From Serratia marcescens (GTDB lineage: Bacteria; Pseudomonadota; Gammaproteobacteria; Enterobacterales; Enterobacteriaceae): DNA of 64,000 nt. A model generated the notes under the pieces. That model saw nothing but the letters and a program-made list of their open reading frames with translations. It did no database searches and was not told where the DNA came from. The DNA is taken from contig NZ_JARVZZ010000001.1 of assembly GCF_029846115.1 (NCBI RefSeq), positions 4,650,001-4,714,000 on the forward strand, written 5' to 3'. Of the stretch, positions 45,977 to 55,103 are shown in pieces; the stretch's first letter is position 1; every line of letters begins with the position of its first letter. The translations under genes were made by a program, and so were the position numbers.

Positions 45977-47410
45977 ATGTCAGCCGCAACCCATAACGTC
46001 AAAAAAGTCGCTGAACACCGCCAGCGCATTCTCACTCTGCTGTTGAACAATAAGGAATTGGTCGATGGCATTCTCGGCCGACCAGGCGATGAACACGCCC
46101 TCAGCCAAAGCGAACGGCTGAACCAGACGGCGGAAATCACCGGCCTGTTGGACGACATGCACGCCGCCGACCTGGCGGACCTGCTGGAAGCGCTGCCACA
46201 GGACGAACGTATGGCGCTGTGGCGGCTGGTGGGCAACAGCAAGCGCGGCCAGACGCTGGTGGAGGTCGCCGAGCCGGTCTGGGACAGCCTGATCGAGGAA
46301 ATGAGCGACAAAGACCTGCTCAAGGCGATCAAAACGCTGGACGTCGACGAACAGGCCTACCTGGCGCAATACCTGCCGCGAAATCTGATGGGCCGGTTGC
46401 TGACCTCGCTGGAGCCGGAGCAGCGTGCCCAGGTGCGCGAGATGAGCCAGTACGCCAAAGACAGCGTCGGCTGGATGATGGATTTCGAACTGGTGACGGT
46501 GCGGCCGGACGTCACGCTCGGCGCGGTGCACCGCTTCTTGCGCATGCGCAAAGCCATTCCCGATGCCACCGATAAACTGTTCGTCACCGACCGCAAAAAC
46601 ACCCTGCTGGGCGAGCTGCCGCTGACCGCAGTGCTGCTGAACGATCCGGAAATCCCGGTGCGTGACGTGATGGACAGCGATCCCGCCACCTTTCAACCCG
46701 AAGACAAGGCCGATGATGCGGCCGGCGCGTTCGAACGTTACGACCTGATCAGCGCCCCGGTGGTCGATGCCAAAGGCAAACTAATGGGCCGCCTGACCAT
46801 CGAAGAGATCGTCGACGCCGTCAACGAAGAGAGCGACACCAACCTGCGCCGCATGGGCGGTTTGAGCCCGGAAGAAGACGTGTTCGCCCCGGTCAGCAAG
46901 GCGGTCAAAACCCGCTGGGCCTGGCTGGCGATCAACCTCTGCACCGCATTCATCGCCTCCCGAGTGATCGGTCTGTTCGAACACACCATTTCCCAGTTGG
47001 TGGCGCTGGCGGCGCTGATGCCGATCGTCGCCGGCATCGGCGGCAACACCGGCAACCAGACCATCACCATGATCGTGCGCGCGCTGGCGCTGCACCAGAT
47101 TGAAGTCGGCAACATCTCGCGCCTGATGCTCAGGGAGCTGGGGGTGGCCATCATCAACGGCGTGGTGTGGGGCGGCATCATGGGCGTGATCACCTGGCTG
47201 CTGTACGGCGACGCGGCGATGGGCGGGGTGATGACGCTGGCGATGCTGCTCAACCTGCTGCTGGCGGCGCTGATGGGCGTAGTGATCCCGATGACCATGC
47301 TCAAACTGGGTCGCGATCCAGCGGTCGGCTCCAGCGTGCTCATCACCGCGCTGACCGATACCGGCGGCTTTTTCATCTTCCTCGGCCTTGCCACCCTGTT
47401 CCTGCTGTAA
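45977..47410 (+). CDS. mgtE: Magnesium transporter MgtE
   Basis: The 477-residue protein has the MgtE layout. The N-terminal superhelical domain is at residues 40-150 (LLDDMHAADLADLLEALPQD). Two CBS domains lie near 155-280, including MMDFELVTVRPDVTLGAVHR and VVDAKGKLMGRLTIEEIVDA. Five TM helices follow, containing ALMPIVAGIGGNTGNQTITM, the Mg2+ selectivity region. MgtE channels open when cytosolic Mg2+ is low. It is not part of the E. coli ppx neighbourhood and marks the point where gene order changes. Confidence 0.95.
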   Translation: MSAATHNVKKVAEHRQRILTLLLNNKELVDGILGRPGDEHALSQSERLNQTAEITGLLDDMHAADLADLLEALPQDERMALWRLVGNSKRGQTLVEVAEPVWDSLIEEMSDKDLLKAIKTLDVDEQAYLAQYLPRNLMGRLLTSLEPEQRAQVREMSQYAKDSVGWMMDFELVTVRPDVTLGAVHRFLRMRKAIPDATDKLFVTDRKNTLLGELPLTAVLLNDPEIPVRDVMDSDPATFQPEDKADDAAGAFERYDLISAPVVDAKGKLMGRLTIEEIVDAVNEESDTNLRRMGGLSPEEDVFAPVSKAVKTRWAWLAINLCTAFIASRVIGLFEHTISQLVALAALMPIVAGIGGNTGNQTITMIVRALALHQIEVGNISRLMLRELGVAIINGVVWGGIMGVITWLLYGDAAMGGVMTLAMLLNLLLAALMGVVIPMTMLKLGRDPAVGSSVLITALTDTGGFFIFLGLATLFLL

Positions 47411-47416
47411 TACGCC

Positions 47417-47442
47417 AAAAGCCGGCCCCGCGCCGGCTTTTT
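47417..47442 (+). terminator. Terminator after mgtE
   Basis: AAAGCCGGC and GCCGGCTTT pair and are followed by five T in all, directly after the stop. Confidence 0.88.
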
Positions 47443-47595
47443 CGTCATTCTGTCGCCGGGCTTGCGTTAACGCAGTAAAGTCGGCCTTCCCGGTAGGTTT
47501 TCCTCTCGCGCTGTACTACCCTTTGCCAATAAATCGTCTTAATTCATCCACGTCATGAATCCAATCACTGACAGAGGCCATCGGTAAGGGTGTCT

Positions 47596-50500
47596 ATGGA
47601 GATCAGCGCGCCGAACACGTTCGGCACCCACAAAGGCGTCGTGCTGACGCATTCCCTGTTAGTGGCCCTGGCGACGTTTCTGCTCGCCTTGCTGAGCCTG
47701 TCGCTGTCCAGCGAAGCCCGCCACTTCACGCCGCTGTGGTTCCCGACCGCCGCCGCGATCGCGGTACTGTACCGCCACGCCCCGCGCCACTGGGGCCTGC
47801 CGATGTTGGCCAGCGGCCTCGGCATCGTACTCGCCAGCTTCTTGCTGTTCGGCATCAGTGCCACTCCCGTCAAGCTGGCCGCCATCAACCTGCTGGAAGC
47901 GGCGGTTTGCGCCCTGCTGCTGCGCCGCATGCTACACCCGTACGATCCGTTGAATGATCTCGCCAGTTGGTTGCGTTTTGTGGTCTGCGCAGTGATTTTT
48001 ACCCCGCTGTTCAGCGCGCTGCTGGCCGCCGGCCTGGTGCCCGCGCCAGACCAGCCTTTTTGGCAGCCGTTCGGTACCTGGTTCATTTCCGAAGCGATAG
48101 GGGTGCTGTCGCTGGCGCCGATCGGCCTCTCTTACAATCGTCGCACCCTGACGGCGCTGAATCCGTTTCCATTATTGCTGACGCTGATGGTTACGCTGGC
48201 TTTCAGCTTTATGGCGCTGACCTATCTGCCTTTTCCATTCACGTTCGTGATTTTGCCGCTGCTATGGGCCGCCATCGCACTGCCGCGTTTTGAGGCATTC
48301 ACCGTTTGTTTCTGCACCCTCTTGCTGATCACCGTGATGATTTCGCTGGGGTTGCTGCATTTTCAGGCTTCCGGCAAGCACCTTGGCGATCTCGGTCTGT
48401 ACTTGCCAATGCTGCTGATTTTAATCCCGGCGCACGCGATGGCGGTGGTAATGCACGCCTTCCGGGTGGAGAAACAGCACATCGTCGAAAGTGAAAGCCG
48501 CTTTCGCAGCGCGCTGGAATATTCCGCCATCGGCATGGCGCTGGTGTCGCCGCAGGGGAAGTGGCTGCAGGTCAATCAGGCGCTGTGCACGCTGCTCGGC
48601 TATCCCCCTGAGGCGCTGCACAAGCTGACCTTTCAAGAAATTACGCATCCCGACGATCTCAACGCCGATCTCAGCCAGTTGCACGATCTGCTCGACGGCC
48701 ATATCAGCAGCTACACCCTGGAGAAACGCTACATCCGCAGCGACGGCCAGACCGTCTGGGCGCTGCTGGCGGTCTCGCTGGTGCGCGACGCCGAAGGGCT
48801 GCCGCTGTACTTCATCTCGCAGGTGGAGGACATCAGCGATTTGAAGCGCAGCCAGGCGGAAAACAACCGGCTGGTGGAGCGCATTACGCTGGCCAATCAG
48901 GTGGGCGGCGTCGGCATCTGGGAATGGGTGATGAGCCAGGAAAACTTCACCTGGGATCAGCGCATGTTCGAACTCTACGATCTCAATCCCGACCAAACGC
49001 CGACGCTGGCGCTGTGGCGCACGCTGTTGGTGCCGGAAGATCGCGACCGCACCGATCGCGAGCTGGCCGAGATTCTGGCGCAGCCACGGCCGTTCGTCAT
49101 GGAATTTCGCATCATCACGCGCGGCGGTAAATTGCGCCATATTCGCGGCCAGGGCAACGTGATCCTCGACGACCAGGGCCAGCCGCTGCGCATGATCGGC
49201 ACCAATATCGACATGACCGAGCTCAAGATCCTCGCCGAGGCGCTGCACGAGGAGAAAGAGCGTTTGCACATCACCCTCGACGCCATCGGCGAAGGGGTGA
49301 TCTCCACCGACGGCCATCTGCGCATTACCTTTATGAATCCGGTGGCCGAGCAGATGTGCGGCTGGCCGCTCGAGCTGGCGATCGGTATGCCCATCGCCGG
49401 CGTGGTGCGCCTGACCAACGGCAAAGACGGCCCGGAAATCGAAAACCTCACGCAATACCCGCGGCAGTGGCCGGCGGATTACGCACTGGTGCTGCACAGC
49501 CGCGACGGGCGCTATTTCGACGTGCAGCAGTCGGTCTCACCGCTGAAAACCCTCGACGGCGAAACCATGGGCGCGGTGATGGTGCTGCAGGACGTCACCG
49601 CCTCGCGCGAACTGATGAAAAAGCTCAGCTACAGCGCCTCACACGACGCGCTGACCGGCCTGCCGAACCGTACCCGCTTCGAGAAGCAGCTGAAAGCGGC
49701 AATCGCCGCCGCCGGGGAACCGTCGCCGCCGCATTCGCTGGTGTTCCTCGATCTGGATCGGTTCAAGGCGGTGAACGACACCGCCGGCCACGCGGCGGGC
49801 GATGCCTTGCTGCGGGACATCGCCCAACTGATGCGTCACCATCTGCGCAACAGCGACTGCCTGGCCCGGCTGGGCGGCGACGAGTTCGGCCTGATCCTGT
49901 TCGACTGCCGGCTGGAGCAGGCCAAATCGCTGATGCAACAGGTGGTCAACCAAATCAGCCAACACCCGTTCTACTGGGAAGGGAAAATTTACCGCGTCGG
50001 CGCCAGCGCCGGCATCACGCGCATCGGCGGCGACGCCAAAAGCAGCGAACTGCTGGCCCAGGCCGACATCGCCTGCTACACCGCCAAGCACCACGGGCGC
50101 GGCCAGGTGTATCTGTATGAAGCACGGCAAAAACAGCTGTTGGAGCGGCAGCATGAATTACTGAGCCCACAGGAGGTACAGACGATCATCGGCGAGGGGC
50201 AGCTGCGGCTGCTGACCCGCGCGGTCGCGCCGCCGGCGACGCCGCTGTCGGCCGCTTTCCACCAGGTGAAACTGCAGGTGATGGCGCCGGACGATCGGCC
50301 GCTGCCGCACGAGGCGTTCATCGCCGCCGCGCAGCTGTATGGCCTGATGCCGGACATCGACCGGTGGATGGTGACGCAGCTGCTGGTACGCTGCGCCGAC
50401 GACATCAAACGCAAGGGGCTGTCGCTCGCGTTGCCGCTGGCCACCGACAGCCTGCTGAACACCGACTTCCAGCGCGAGCTAACGGAAACGGTGCGCGCTT

Positions 50501-50922
50501 CCTCGCTGCCGCCACGGGCACTGCTGTTTAGCGTCGATGAGACCGTGGTGCTGGAACACGCCGCGCAGTGCCGGGCGTGTCTTCGCGAACTGCAGCAGTT
50601 GGGCTGCCGGCTGATCGTCAATGGCTTCGGGCATAACATCAATGCCTTCGATGAGTTGGGCGATCAGAAAATAGACATCATTCGCGTCGATGAACGCTTT
50701 ATCACCAACGTGCACTGCAACCAGATGGATGAATTGATGGTCTCGATGCTCAACGGCGCGGCGCATCGGATCAAGGCGCAGACGCTCGCCGGGCCGGCAC
50801 ACCAGCCGGTGACGCTGCAGGCGCTGCGCGATATCGGCATCGATCTGGCGGATGGCGATCAGGTAGCGCTGGAGCAACCGCTGGCGGTATTGCTCAGCGA
50901 CGGCTACTTCGGCATTCGCTAA
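47596..50922 (+). CDS. dgcE: DgcE-type diguanylate cyclase (MASE1-PAS3-GGDEF-degenerate EAL)
   Basis: The 1108-residue membrane protein matches E. coli DgcE (YegE) in domain order and sequence. The MASE1 sensor has about eight TM helices at residues 15-300, three PAS/PAC units lie near 305-680, and the GGDEF domain near 690-845 has an intact LARLGGDEFGLIL and a product-inhibition RNSD five residues earlier. A C-terminal EAL-like domain follows, in which EALLR is replaced by VKLQV and DDFGTG by NGFGHN. It should make c-di-GMP but not degrade it. ATG 47596 is preferred over GTG 47590 (AAGGG spacing). Confidence 0.88.
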   Translation: MEISAPNTFGTHKGVVLTHSLLVALATFLLALLSLSLSSEARHFTPLWFPTAAAIAVLYRHAPRHWGLPMLASGLGIVLASFLLFGISATPVKLAAINLLEAAVCALLLRRMLHPYDPLNDLASWLRFVVCAVIFTPLFSALLAAGLVPAPDQPFWQPFGTWFISEAIGVLSLAPIGLSYNRRTLTALNPFPLLLTLMVTLAFSFMALTYLPFPFTFVILPLLWAAIALPRFEAFTVCFCTLLLITVMISLGLLHFQASGKHLGDLGLYLPMLLILIPAHAMAVVMHAFRVEKQHIVESESRFRSALEYSAIGMALVSPQGKWLQVNQALCTLLGYPPEALHKLTFQEITHPDDLNADLSQLHDLLDGHISSYTLEKRYIRSDGQTVWALLAVSLVRDAEGLPLYFISQVEDISDLKRSQAENNRLVERITLANQVGGVGIWEWVMSQENFTWDQRMFELYDLNPDQTPTLALWRTLLVPEDRDRTDRELAEILAQPRPFVMEFRIITRGGKLRHIRGQGNVILDDQGQPLRMIGTNIDMTELKILAEALHEEKERLHITLDAIGEGVISTDGHLRITFMNPVAEQMCGWPLELAIGMPIAGVVRLTNGKDGPEIENLTQYPRQWPADYALVLHSRDGRYFDVQQSVSPLKTLDGETMGAVMVLQDVTASRELMKKLSYSASHDALTGLPNRTRFEKQLKAAIAAAGEPSPPHSLVFLDLDRFKAVNDTAGHAAGDALLRDIAQLMRHHLRNSDCLARLGGDEFGLILFDCRLEQAKSLMQQVVNQISQHPFYWEGKIYRVGASAGITRIGGDAKSSELLAQADIACYTAKHHGRGQVYLYEARQKQLLERQHELLSPQEVQTIIGEGQLRLLTRAVAPPATPLSAAFHQVKLQVMAPDDRPLPHEAFIAAAQLYGLMPDIDRWMVTQLLVRCADDIKRKGLSLALPLATDSLLNTDFQRELTETVRASSLPPRALLFSVDETVVLEHAAQCRACLRELQQLGCRLIVNGFGHNINAFDELGDQKIDIIRVDERFITNVHCNQMDELMVSMLNGAAHRIKAQTLAGPAHQPVTLQALRDIGIDLADGDQVALEQPLAVLLSDGYFGIR

Positions 50923-50936
50923 CCCCTCCCCCTTAC

Positions 50937-50961
50937 CGGCGCCGTCTCGCGGGCGGCGCCG
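50937..50961 (+). terminator. Hairpin after dgcE, possible terminator
   Basis: CGGCGCCG and CGGCGCCG (self-complementary arms, 50937-50944 and 50954-50961) can pair around nine bases. The T-run is poor, so termination is uncertain. Confidence 0.5.
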
Positions 50962-51114
50962 CACTCCCGTTATTCACATTGTGTTAACCCATACGAGATT
51001 AGTGATATAAATAACACCTGAAGCTTAAACGATTAAGTAAGATGAAACTCCCATGCGAACATCAGCGTATACGTTGATTTTCCTCGACATGTGATGGCTC
51101 AGGGATAAGGGACT

Positions 51115-51468
51115 ATGGAAAAGAAATGGTTTTCCGCCAGGGAACTGATGGGCAAGGCGGGGTTGCCTTCAACCCCGCAAGGGGTCAATTTGATGGCCCG
51201 ACGCGAAGGCTGGCTCAGCCGCCGTCGCAGCGGCGTGCAGGGCAAAGCGCTGGAATACCATATCGACAGCTTGCCGTACGGCGCGCGCAGCCTGTCGGCC
51301 TTGCGCGAGGCAGACCATCCGGACTACGACGTCAAACGCCAGGATCCGATACGGGTCTGGATCGAGTATTACTACCACCTGACGCCGGCCGAGCGGGAAA
51401 AGCTGCTGGCGTTCCTGATGCGCGAGGGCATGAGCCGCCTGTTGCAGCTGATCGAGTCTCCCCGCTAG
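51115..51468 (+). CDS. YfeC-like DNA-binding protein (Mu-type HTH)
   Basis: The 117-residue protein begins MEKKWFSARELMGKAGLPST, with a winged helix like that of Mu transposase/repressor (QGVNLMARREGWLSRRRSGV then QGKALEYHIDSLP, residues 22-54). It ends with a helix LTPAEREKLLAFLMREGMSR. E. coli YfeC/YfeD have the same two parts. These are presumed DNA-binding regulators of unknown target. It is placed between dgcE and the Ada-AlkA gene, and its stop lies 9 bases from the convergent stop. Confidence 0.78.
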   Translation: MEKKWFSARELMGKAGLPSTPQGVNLMARREGWLSRRRSGVQGKALEYHIDSLPYGARSLSALREADHPDYDVKRQDPIRVWIEYYYHLTPAEREKLLAFLMREGMSRLLQLIESPR

Positions 51469-51477
51469 GCCGAATGC

Positions 51478-52938
51478 TCAAATCTCCCCTTCCGGCGCCC
51501 AGCCGCCGTTGTGCCACAGATGCAGCGTGGCGTAAGAACGCCACGGGCGCCAACGTTCGGCGTAGCGTTCGATCTGGCGCGGCGTCATGCCGGGAAAACG
51601 CTGTTTGATCAGGTAGTCGCCGGCCAGGAACACATCCGGCCACGACCAGGCGCGCATCGCGATATAGCTGGCGGTCCAGTTGCCGATACCCGGCAGCGCG
51701 GTCAGCGCCTTGATGCCCTGTTCGATATCCAGCACGTTATCGAGCTGCAGCCGCCCTTCGCCCAGCGCCCGGGCGATCTCGATCAGCGCCGCCGCGCGCT
51801 TCAGCTGCACCCCGAGCGGGCGCAGTGCTTCGGGCTGCAGCTGTGCCACCCGTTCTGCGGTGGGGAAAACATGGGTGATGCCCTCGTGCGGCGCCGCCAG
51901 CGGTTCTCCCCAACGTTCGGCCATCCGCCCGGCGAAGGTTGCCGCCATTTTCACGCTGACCAACTGGCCCAGCACCGCACGCGCCGCCTGCTCGAAGCTG
52001 TTCACGCAGCCCGGCAGGCGCAGCCCCGGCGCATCGGCCGCCAGCGAACCCAGCGCCTCATTGATGCGATCCGGCGCGGCGTCCAAATCGAACAGCAAGC
52101 GTACGCGGCGCAGCACCTCCGTCGTCACCAAACTGAGCGCCGGCGCGATCTCGACCCTGACCCGGTTGCGCGCTTCTTCCGGCTGCACGCTGAGCCAGCC
52201 GCAATACTCCATACCGCCCTGGTTGACGGCGATCGAACGCAGATAGCACCGGCCCTCGACCCGCTCGACGCCCTGCACGGCGCGCGCCTGCAAGAAGTTC
52301 AGCATGCGATCCCAGTCATAGGGCGGCCGATAACCCAGGTGAAACACCAGGCCGCTGGCGGCCGCCCGTTCACCGCGCGCGCCGCCGCTGCGCAGCGCCG
52401 ACGGAATCAGGCGATAGCGCGCCTTGAACAGCTCGTTGAAACGCCGCAGGCTGCCGAAACCGGCGGCGAACGCCACCTCGCTGAGCGGCAGGTCGGTATC
52501 CGCCAGCAGGCGTTTGGCCTGCAGCAGCCGATGCGACTGCGCGTAATCGATCGGCGAAGCGCCAAACTGTTCGGCGAAGATGCGCCGCAGGTGGCGATCG
52601 GAAATGCCCAGCCGCGCCGCCAGCGCTTCGCAGCTGTGTTCGGACAGATAACCCTGCTCAATGAGCTGTACCGCCACCTGCGCATAGCGGTTGCCCAGAT
52701 CGATCAGCGCCAGGCCGGGTGCCAGTTCCGGCCGACATTTAAGGCAGGGGCGAAAGCCCGCCAGCTCGGCTGCCGCCGCGCTCGGATAGAAGGTGCAGTT
52801 TTCCAGCTTCGGCGTGCGGGCGCTGCACACCGGGCGGCAATAAATGCCGGTGGAAGAGACGCCGACGAAAAAGCGGCCGTCGAATTTGCGGTCACGCGCG
52901 CGCAGCGCGTCGTACAACGCTTGCTGTTGGGTATTCAT
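51478..52938 (-). CDS. Ada N-domain / AraC HTH / AlkA glycosylase fusion
   Basis: The 486-residue protein joins three parts. The Ada-type zinc domain is at residues 10-80 (STGIYCRPVCSARTPKLENC, then FRPCLKCRPE: a four-cysteine site, one cysteine being the methyl acceptor). An AraC helix-turn-helix pair lies near 90-185 (LAARLGISDRHLRRIFAEQF). An AlkA/HhH-GPD glycosylase lies near 200-480, with ALTALPGIGNWTASYIAMRA then WSWPDVFLAGD (catalytic Asp). It probably senses methyl phosphotriesters, regulates, and removes 3-methyladenine. E. coli AlkA lacks the first two parts. The start is uncertain: an ATG 11 codons upstream is also possible. Confidence 0.88.
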   Translation of the reverse strand: MNTQQQALYDALRARDRKFDGRFFVGVSSTGIYCRPVCSARTPKLENCTFYPSAAAAELAGFRPCLKCRPELAPGLALIDLGNRYAQVAVQLIEQGYLSEHSCEALAARLGISDRHLRRIFAEQFGASPIDYAQSHRLLQAKRLLADTDLPLSEVAFAAGFGSLRRFNELFKARYRLIPSALRSGGARGERAAASGLVFHLGYRPPYDWDRMLNFLQARAVQGVERVEGRCYLRSIAVNQGGMEYCGWLSVQPEEARNRVRVEIAPALSLVTTEVLRRVRLLFDLDAAPDRINEALGSLAADAPGLRLPGCVNSFEQAARAVLGQLVSVKMAATFAGRMAERWGEPLAAPHEGITHVFPTAERVAQLQPEALRPLGVQLKRAAALIEIARALGEGRLQLDNVLDIEQGIKALTALPGIGNWTASYIAMRAWSWPDVFLAGDYLIKQRFPGMTPRQIERYAERWRPWRSYATLHLWHNGGWAPEGEI

Positions 52939-53132
52939 GGCAACGCTCGGGTTCGGTTTTTTCTGCATTATGGGGCTCGGCTGGCGCGCTGACGTGCGGA
53001 ATTCGGACATTAAGTTAAGCACGCCGCCGCCGCGCCCGCTAAATTTTTCGACACTCGCGCATCGGCGCATTGCCCGCCGGCTCCGTCTCGGGTAAAGTCG
53101 CCCCCCTTCATTGGCATGGGGACAAAAAAGAG

Positions 53133-54485
53133 ATGTTTATTGGATTCGACTACGGGACAGCCAACTGTTCCGTCGCGGTGATGCGCGACCACGGCCCCGA
53201 GCTGTTGACGCTGGAAAACAACGAACCGTATCTGCCTTCGATGCTGTGCGCGCCGACCCGCGAAGCGGTGAGCGAATGCCTGCACCGCCACTGGCAGGTG
53301 CCGACCGGCAGCGAAGAAAACCAGCAGCTGCTGCGCCGCGCCATCAGTTACAACCGCGAAGAAGACATTCCGGTCAACGGCGACAGCGTGCTGTTCGGCC
53401 TGCAGGCGCTGGCGCACTACATGGAAGATCCGGAAGAGGTGTACTTCGTGCGCTCGCCGAAATCCTTCCTCGGCGCCAACGGCCTGAAGCCGCAGCAGAT
53501 CGCCCTGTTCGAAGACCTGGTGTGCGCCATGATGTTCCACATCAAACGCCAGGCGGAAAACGTGCTGCAGACCGGTATCGAGCAGGCGGTGATCGGCCGG
53601 CCGATCAACTTCCAGGGCATCGGCGGCGAAGAGGCCAACCGGCAGGCGCAGGGCATTTTGCAGCGCGCCGCCGAACGCGCCGGTTTCAAAGCCATTGAAT
53701 TCCAGTTCGAGCCGGTCGCGGCTGGGCTGGACTTCGAGGCAACGCTGAACGAAGAGCAAACCGTGCTGGTGGTAGACATCGGCGGCGGCACCACCGACTG
53801 CTCGGTACTGCTGATGGGGCCGCAGTGGCGCGACCGCGCCGATCGCCAGCAGAGCCTGCTGGGCCACAGCGGCTGCCGGGTCGGCGGTAACGATCTGGAC
53901 ATCATGCTGGCCTTCAAACAGCTGATGCCCCTGTTCGGCCTGGGCGGTGAAACCGCGAAAGGCATCGCCCTGCCGGCGCTGCCTTACTGGAACGCGGTGG
54001 CGACCAACGACGTGCCGGCGCAAAACGACTTCTACAGCGCCGCCAACGGCCGCGTGCTACGCGATCTGATCCTCGACGCGGCGGAGCCGGAAAAGGTCAA
54101 ACGCCTGCTGAAAGTGTATCAGCAGCGCCTGAGCTACCGACTGGTGCGTGCGGCCGAAGAGAGTAAGATAGCCCTGTCCGGTCAAACGGCCATCAGCGCG
54201 CCGCTCAATTTCGTGCAGGCCGATCTGGCGGAGAGCATTAGCCAGGCTCAGCTCGCCGACGCCATCTCGCAGCCGTTGATGCGCATTCAGGAGCAGGTCA
54301 GCGCCGCGCTGGCCAGCAGCCAGACCGCGCCGCAGGTGATCTACCTGACCGGCGGCAGCGCGCGCTCCCCCCTGCTGCGCGCCGCGCTGCAACAGCAGTT
54401 GCCGGGCATTCCGATCGTCGGCGGCAACGACTTCGGCTCGGTCACCGCCGGGCTGGCGCGCTGGGCGCAAACGCTGTTCCGTTGA
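53133..54485 (+). CDS. yegD: Hsp70-family chaperone-like protein YegD
   Basis: The 450-residue protein, the same length as E. coli YegD, has the actin/Hsp70 ATPase fold: MFIGFDYGTANCSVAVMRDH (phosphate-1), VLVVDIGGGTTDCSVLLMGP (phosphate-2) and QVIYLTGGSARSPLLRAALQ (adenosine). Hsp70's peptide-binding domain is missing, so client handling must differ. In E. coli yegD also adjoins alkA and mdtABC. Its role is unknown. A strong hairpin follows the stop. Confidence 0.93.
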   Translation: MFIGFDYGTANCSVAVMRDHGPELLTLENNEPYLPSMLCAPTREAVSECLHRHWQVPTGSEENQQLLRRAISYNREEDIPVNGDSVLFGLQALAHYMEDPEEVYFVRSPKSFLGANGLKPQQIALFEDLVCAMMFHIKRQAENVLQTGIEQAVIGRPINFQGIGGEEANRQAQGILQRAAERAGFKAIEFQFEPVAAGLDFEATLNEEQTVLVVDIGGGTTDCSVLLMGPQWRDRADRQQSLLGHSGCRVGGNDLDIMLAFKQLMPLFGLGGETAKGIALPALPYWNAVATNDVPAQNDFYSAANGRVLRDLILDAAEPEKVKRLLKVYQQRLSYRLVRAAEESKIALSGQTAISAPLNFVQADLAESISQAQLADAISQPLMRIQEQVSAALASSQTAPQVIYLTGGSARSPLLRAALQQQLPGIPIVGGNDFGSVTAGLARWAQTLFR

Positions 54486-54490
54486 CGGCC

Positions 54491-54516
54491 CAAGGGCGCG
54501 GCTCGCCGCGCCCTTG
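54491..54516 (+). terminator. Terminator-like hairpin after yegD
   Basis: CAAGGGCGCGG and CCGCGCCCTTG form a perfect 11-base stem with a CTCG loop; only a short T-rich tail follows. Confidence 0.7.
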
Positions 54517-54536
54517 TTCATTGGAGGCTATGCATC

Positions 54537-55103
54537 ATGTCAACCATCCTTACCCTCGACAGCGCCAGGCTGCGGCTGCGCCTCTGGCGCGACGACGACC
54601 TGCCGGCCTTCGCCGCGCTTAACGCCGATCCGCAGGTGATGCGTTATTTCCCGGCGACGATGACGGCCGAGGAAAGTCGCGCGCAGGCCGAACGCATCCG
54701 CGCATTCATGGAACAACACGGCTGGGGGCTGTGGGCGGTGGAAGTGAAAAACGGTGCGCCCTTTATCGGGTTTGTCGGGCTGGCGCGGCCGGGCGACGAT
54801 CTGCCTTGCTCCCCCTGCGTGGAGATTGGCTGGCGGCTGGCGGCGGCCCACTGGGGCAACGGCTACGCCGCTGAAGCGGCGCGCGCGGCGCTGGCGTGCG
54901 CCTTCGACACGCTTCACTTGCCGGAAGTGGTGTCCTTCACCACCGAAGAGAATCAGCCGTCGCGCCGGGTGATGACGCGCATCGGCATGCAGTTTGACGG
55001 CGAAACCTTCATGCATCCACGGCTGCCGGCGGGCCATCCGCTGCAAAAGCACGTCTTGTACCGGCTGAACCGACAAAGGTGGCGCGAACGCCACGGCGAT
55101 TAA
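54537..55103 (+). CDS. GNAT acetyltransferase, RimJ/RimL type
   Basis: The 188-residue protein begins LTLDSARLRLRLWRDDDLPA, the opening typical of RimL-like acetyltransferases. It has VEIGWRLAAAHWGNGYAAEA (acetyl-CoA loop, WGNGYAAEA) and VSFTTEENQPSRRVMTRIGM. RimL-like enzymes acetylate protein N-termini or small molecules; the target is unknown. GGAGGC precedes the ATG by 8 bases. Its stop overlaps the convergent pyridoxamine-oxidase-like gene by four bases. It is an insertion between yegD and mdtA compared with E. coli. Confidence 0.87.
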   Translation: MSTILTLDSARLRLRLWRDDDLPAFAALNADPQVMRYFPATMTAEESRAQAERIRAFMEQHGWGLWAVEVKNGAPFIGFVGLARPGDDLPCSPCVEIGWRLAAAHWGNGYAAEAARAALACAFDTLHLPEVVSFTTEENQPSRRVMTRIGMQFDGETFMHPRLPAGHPLQKHVLYRLNRQRWRERHGD

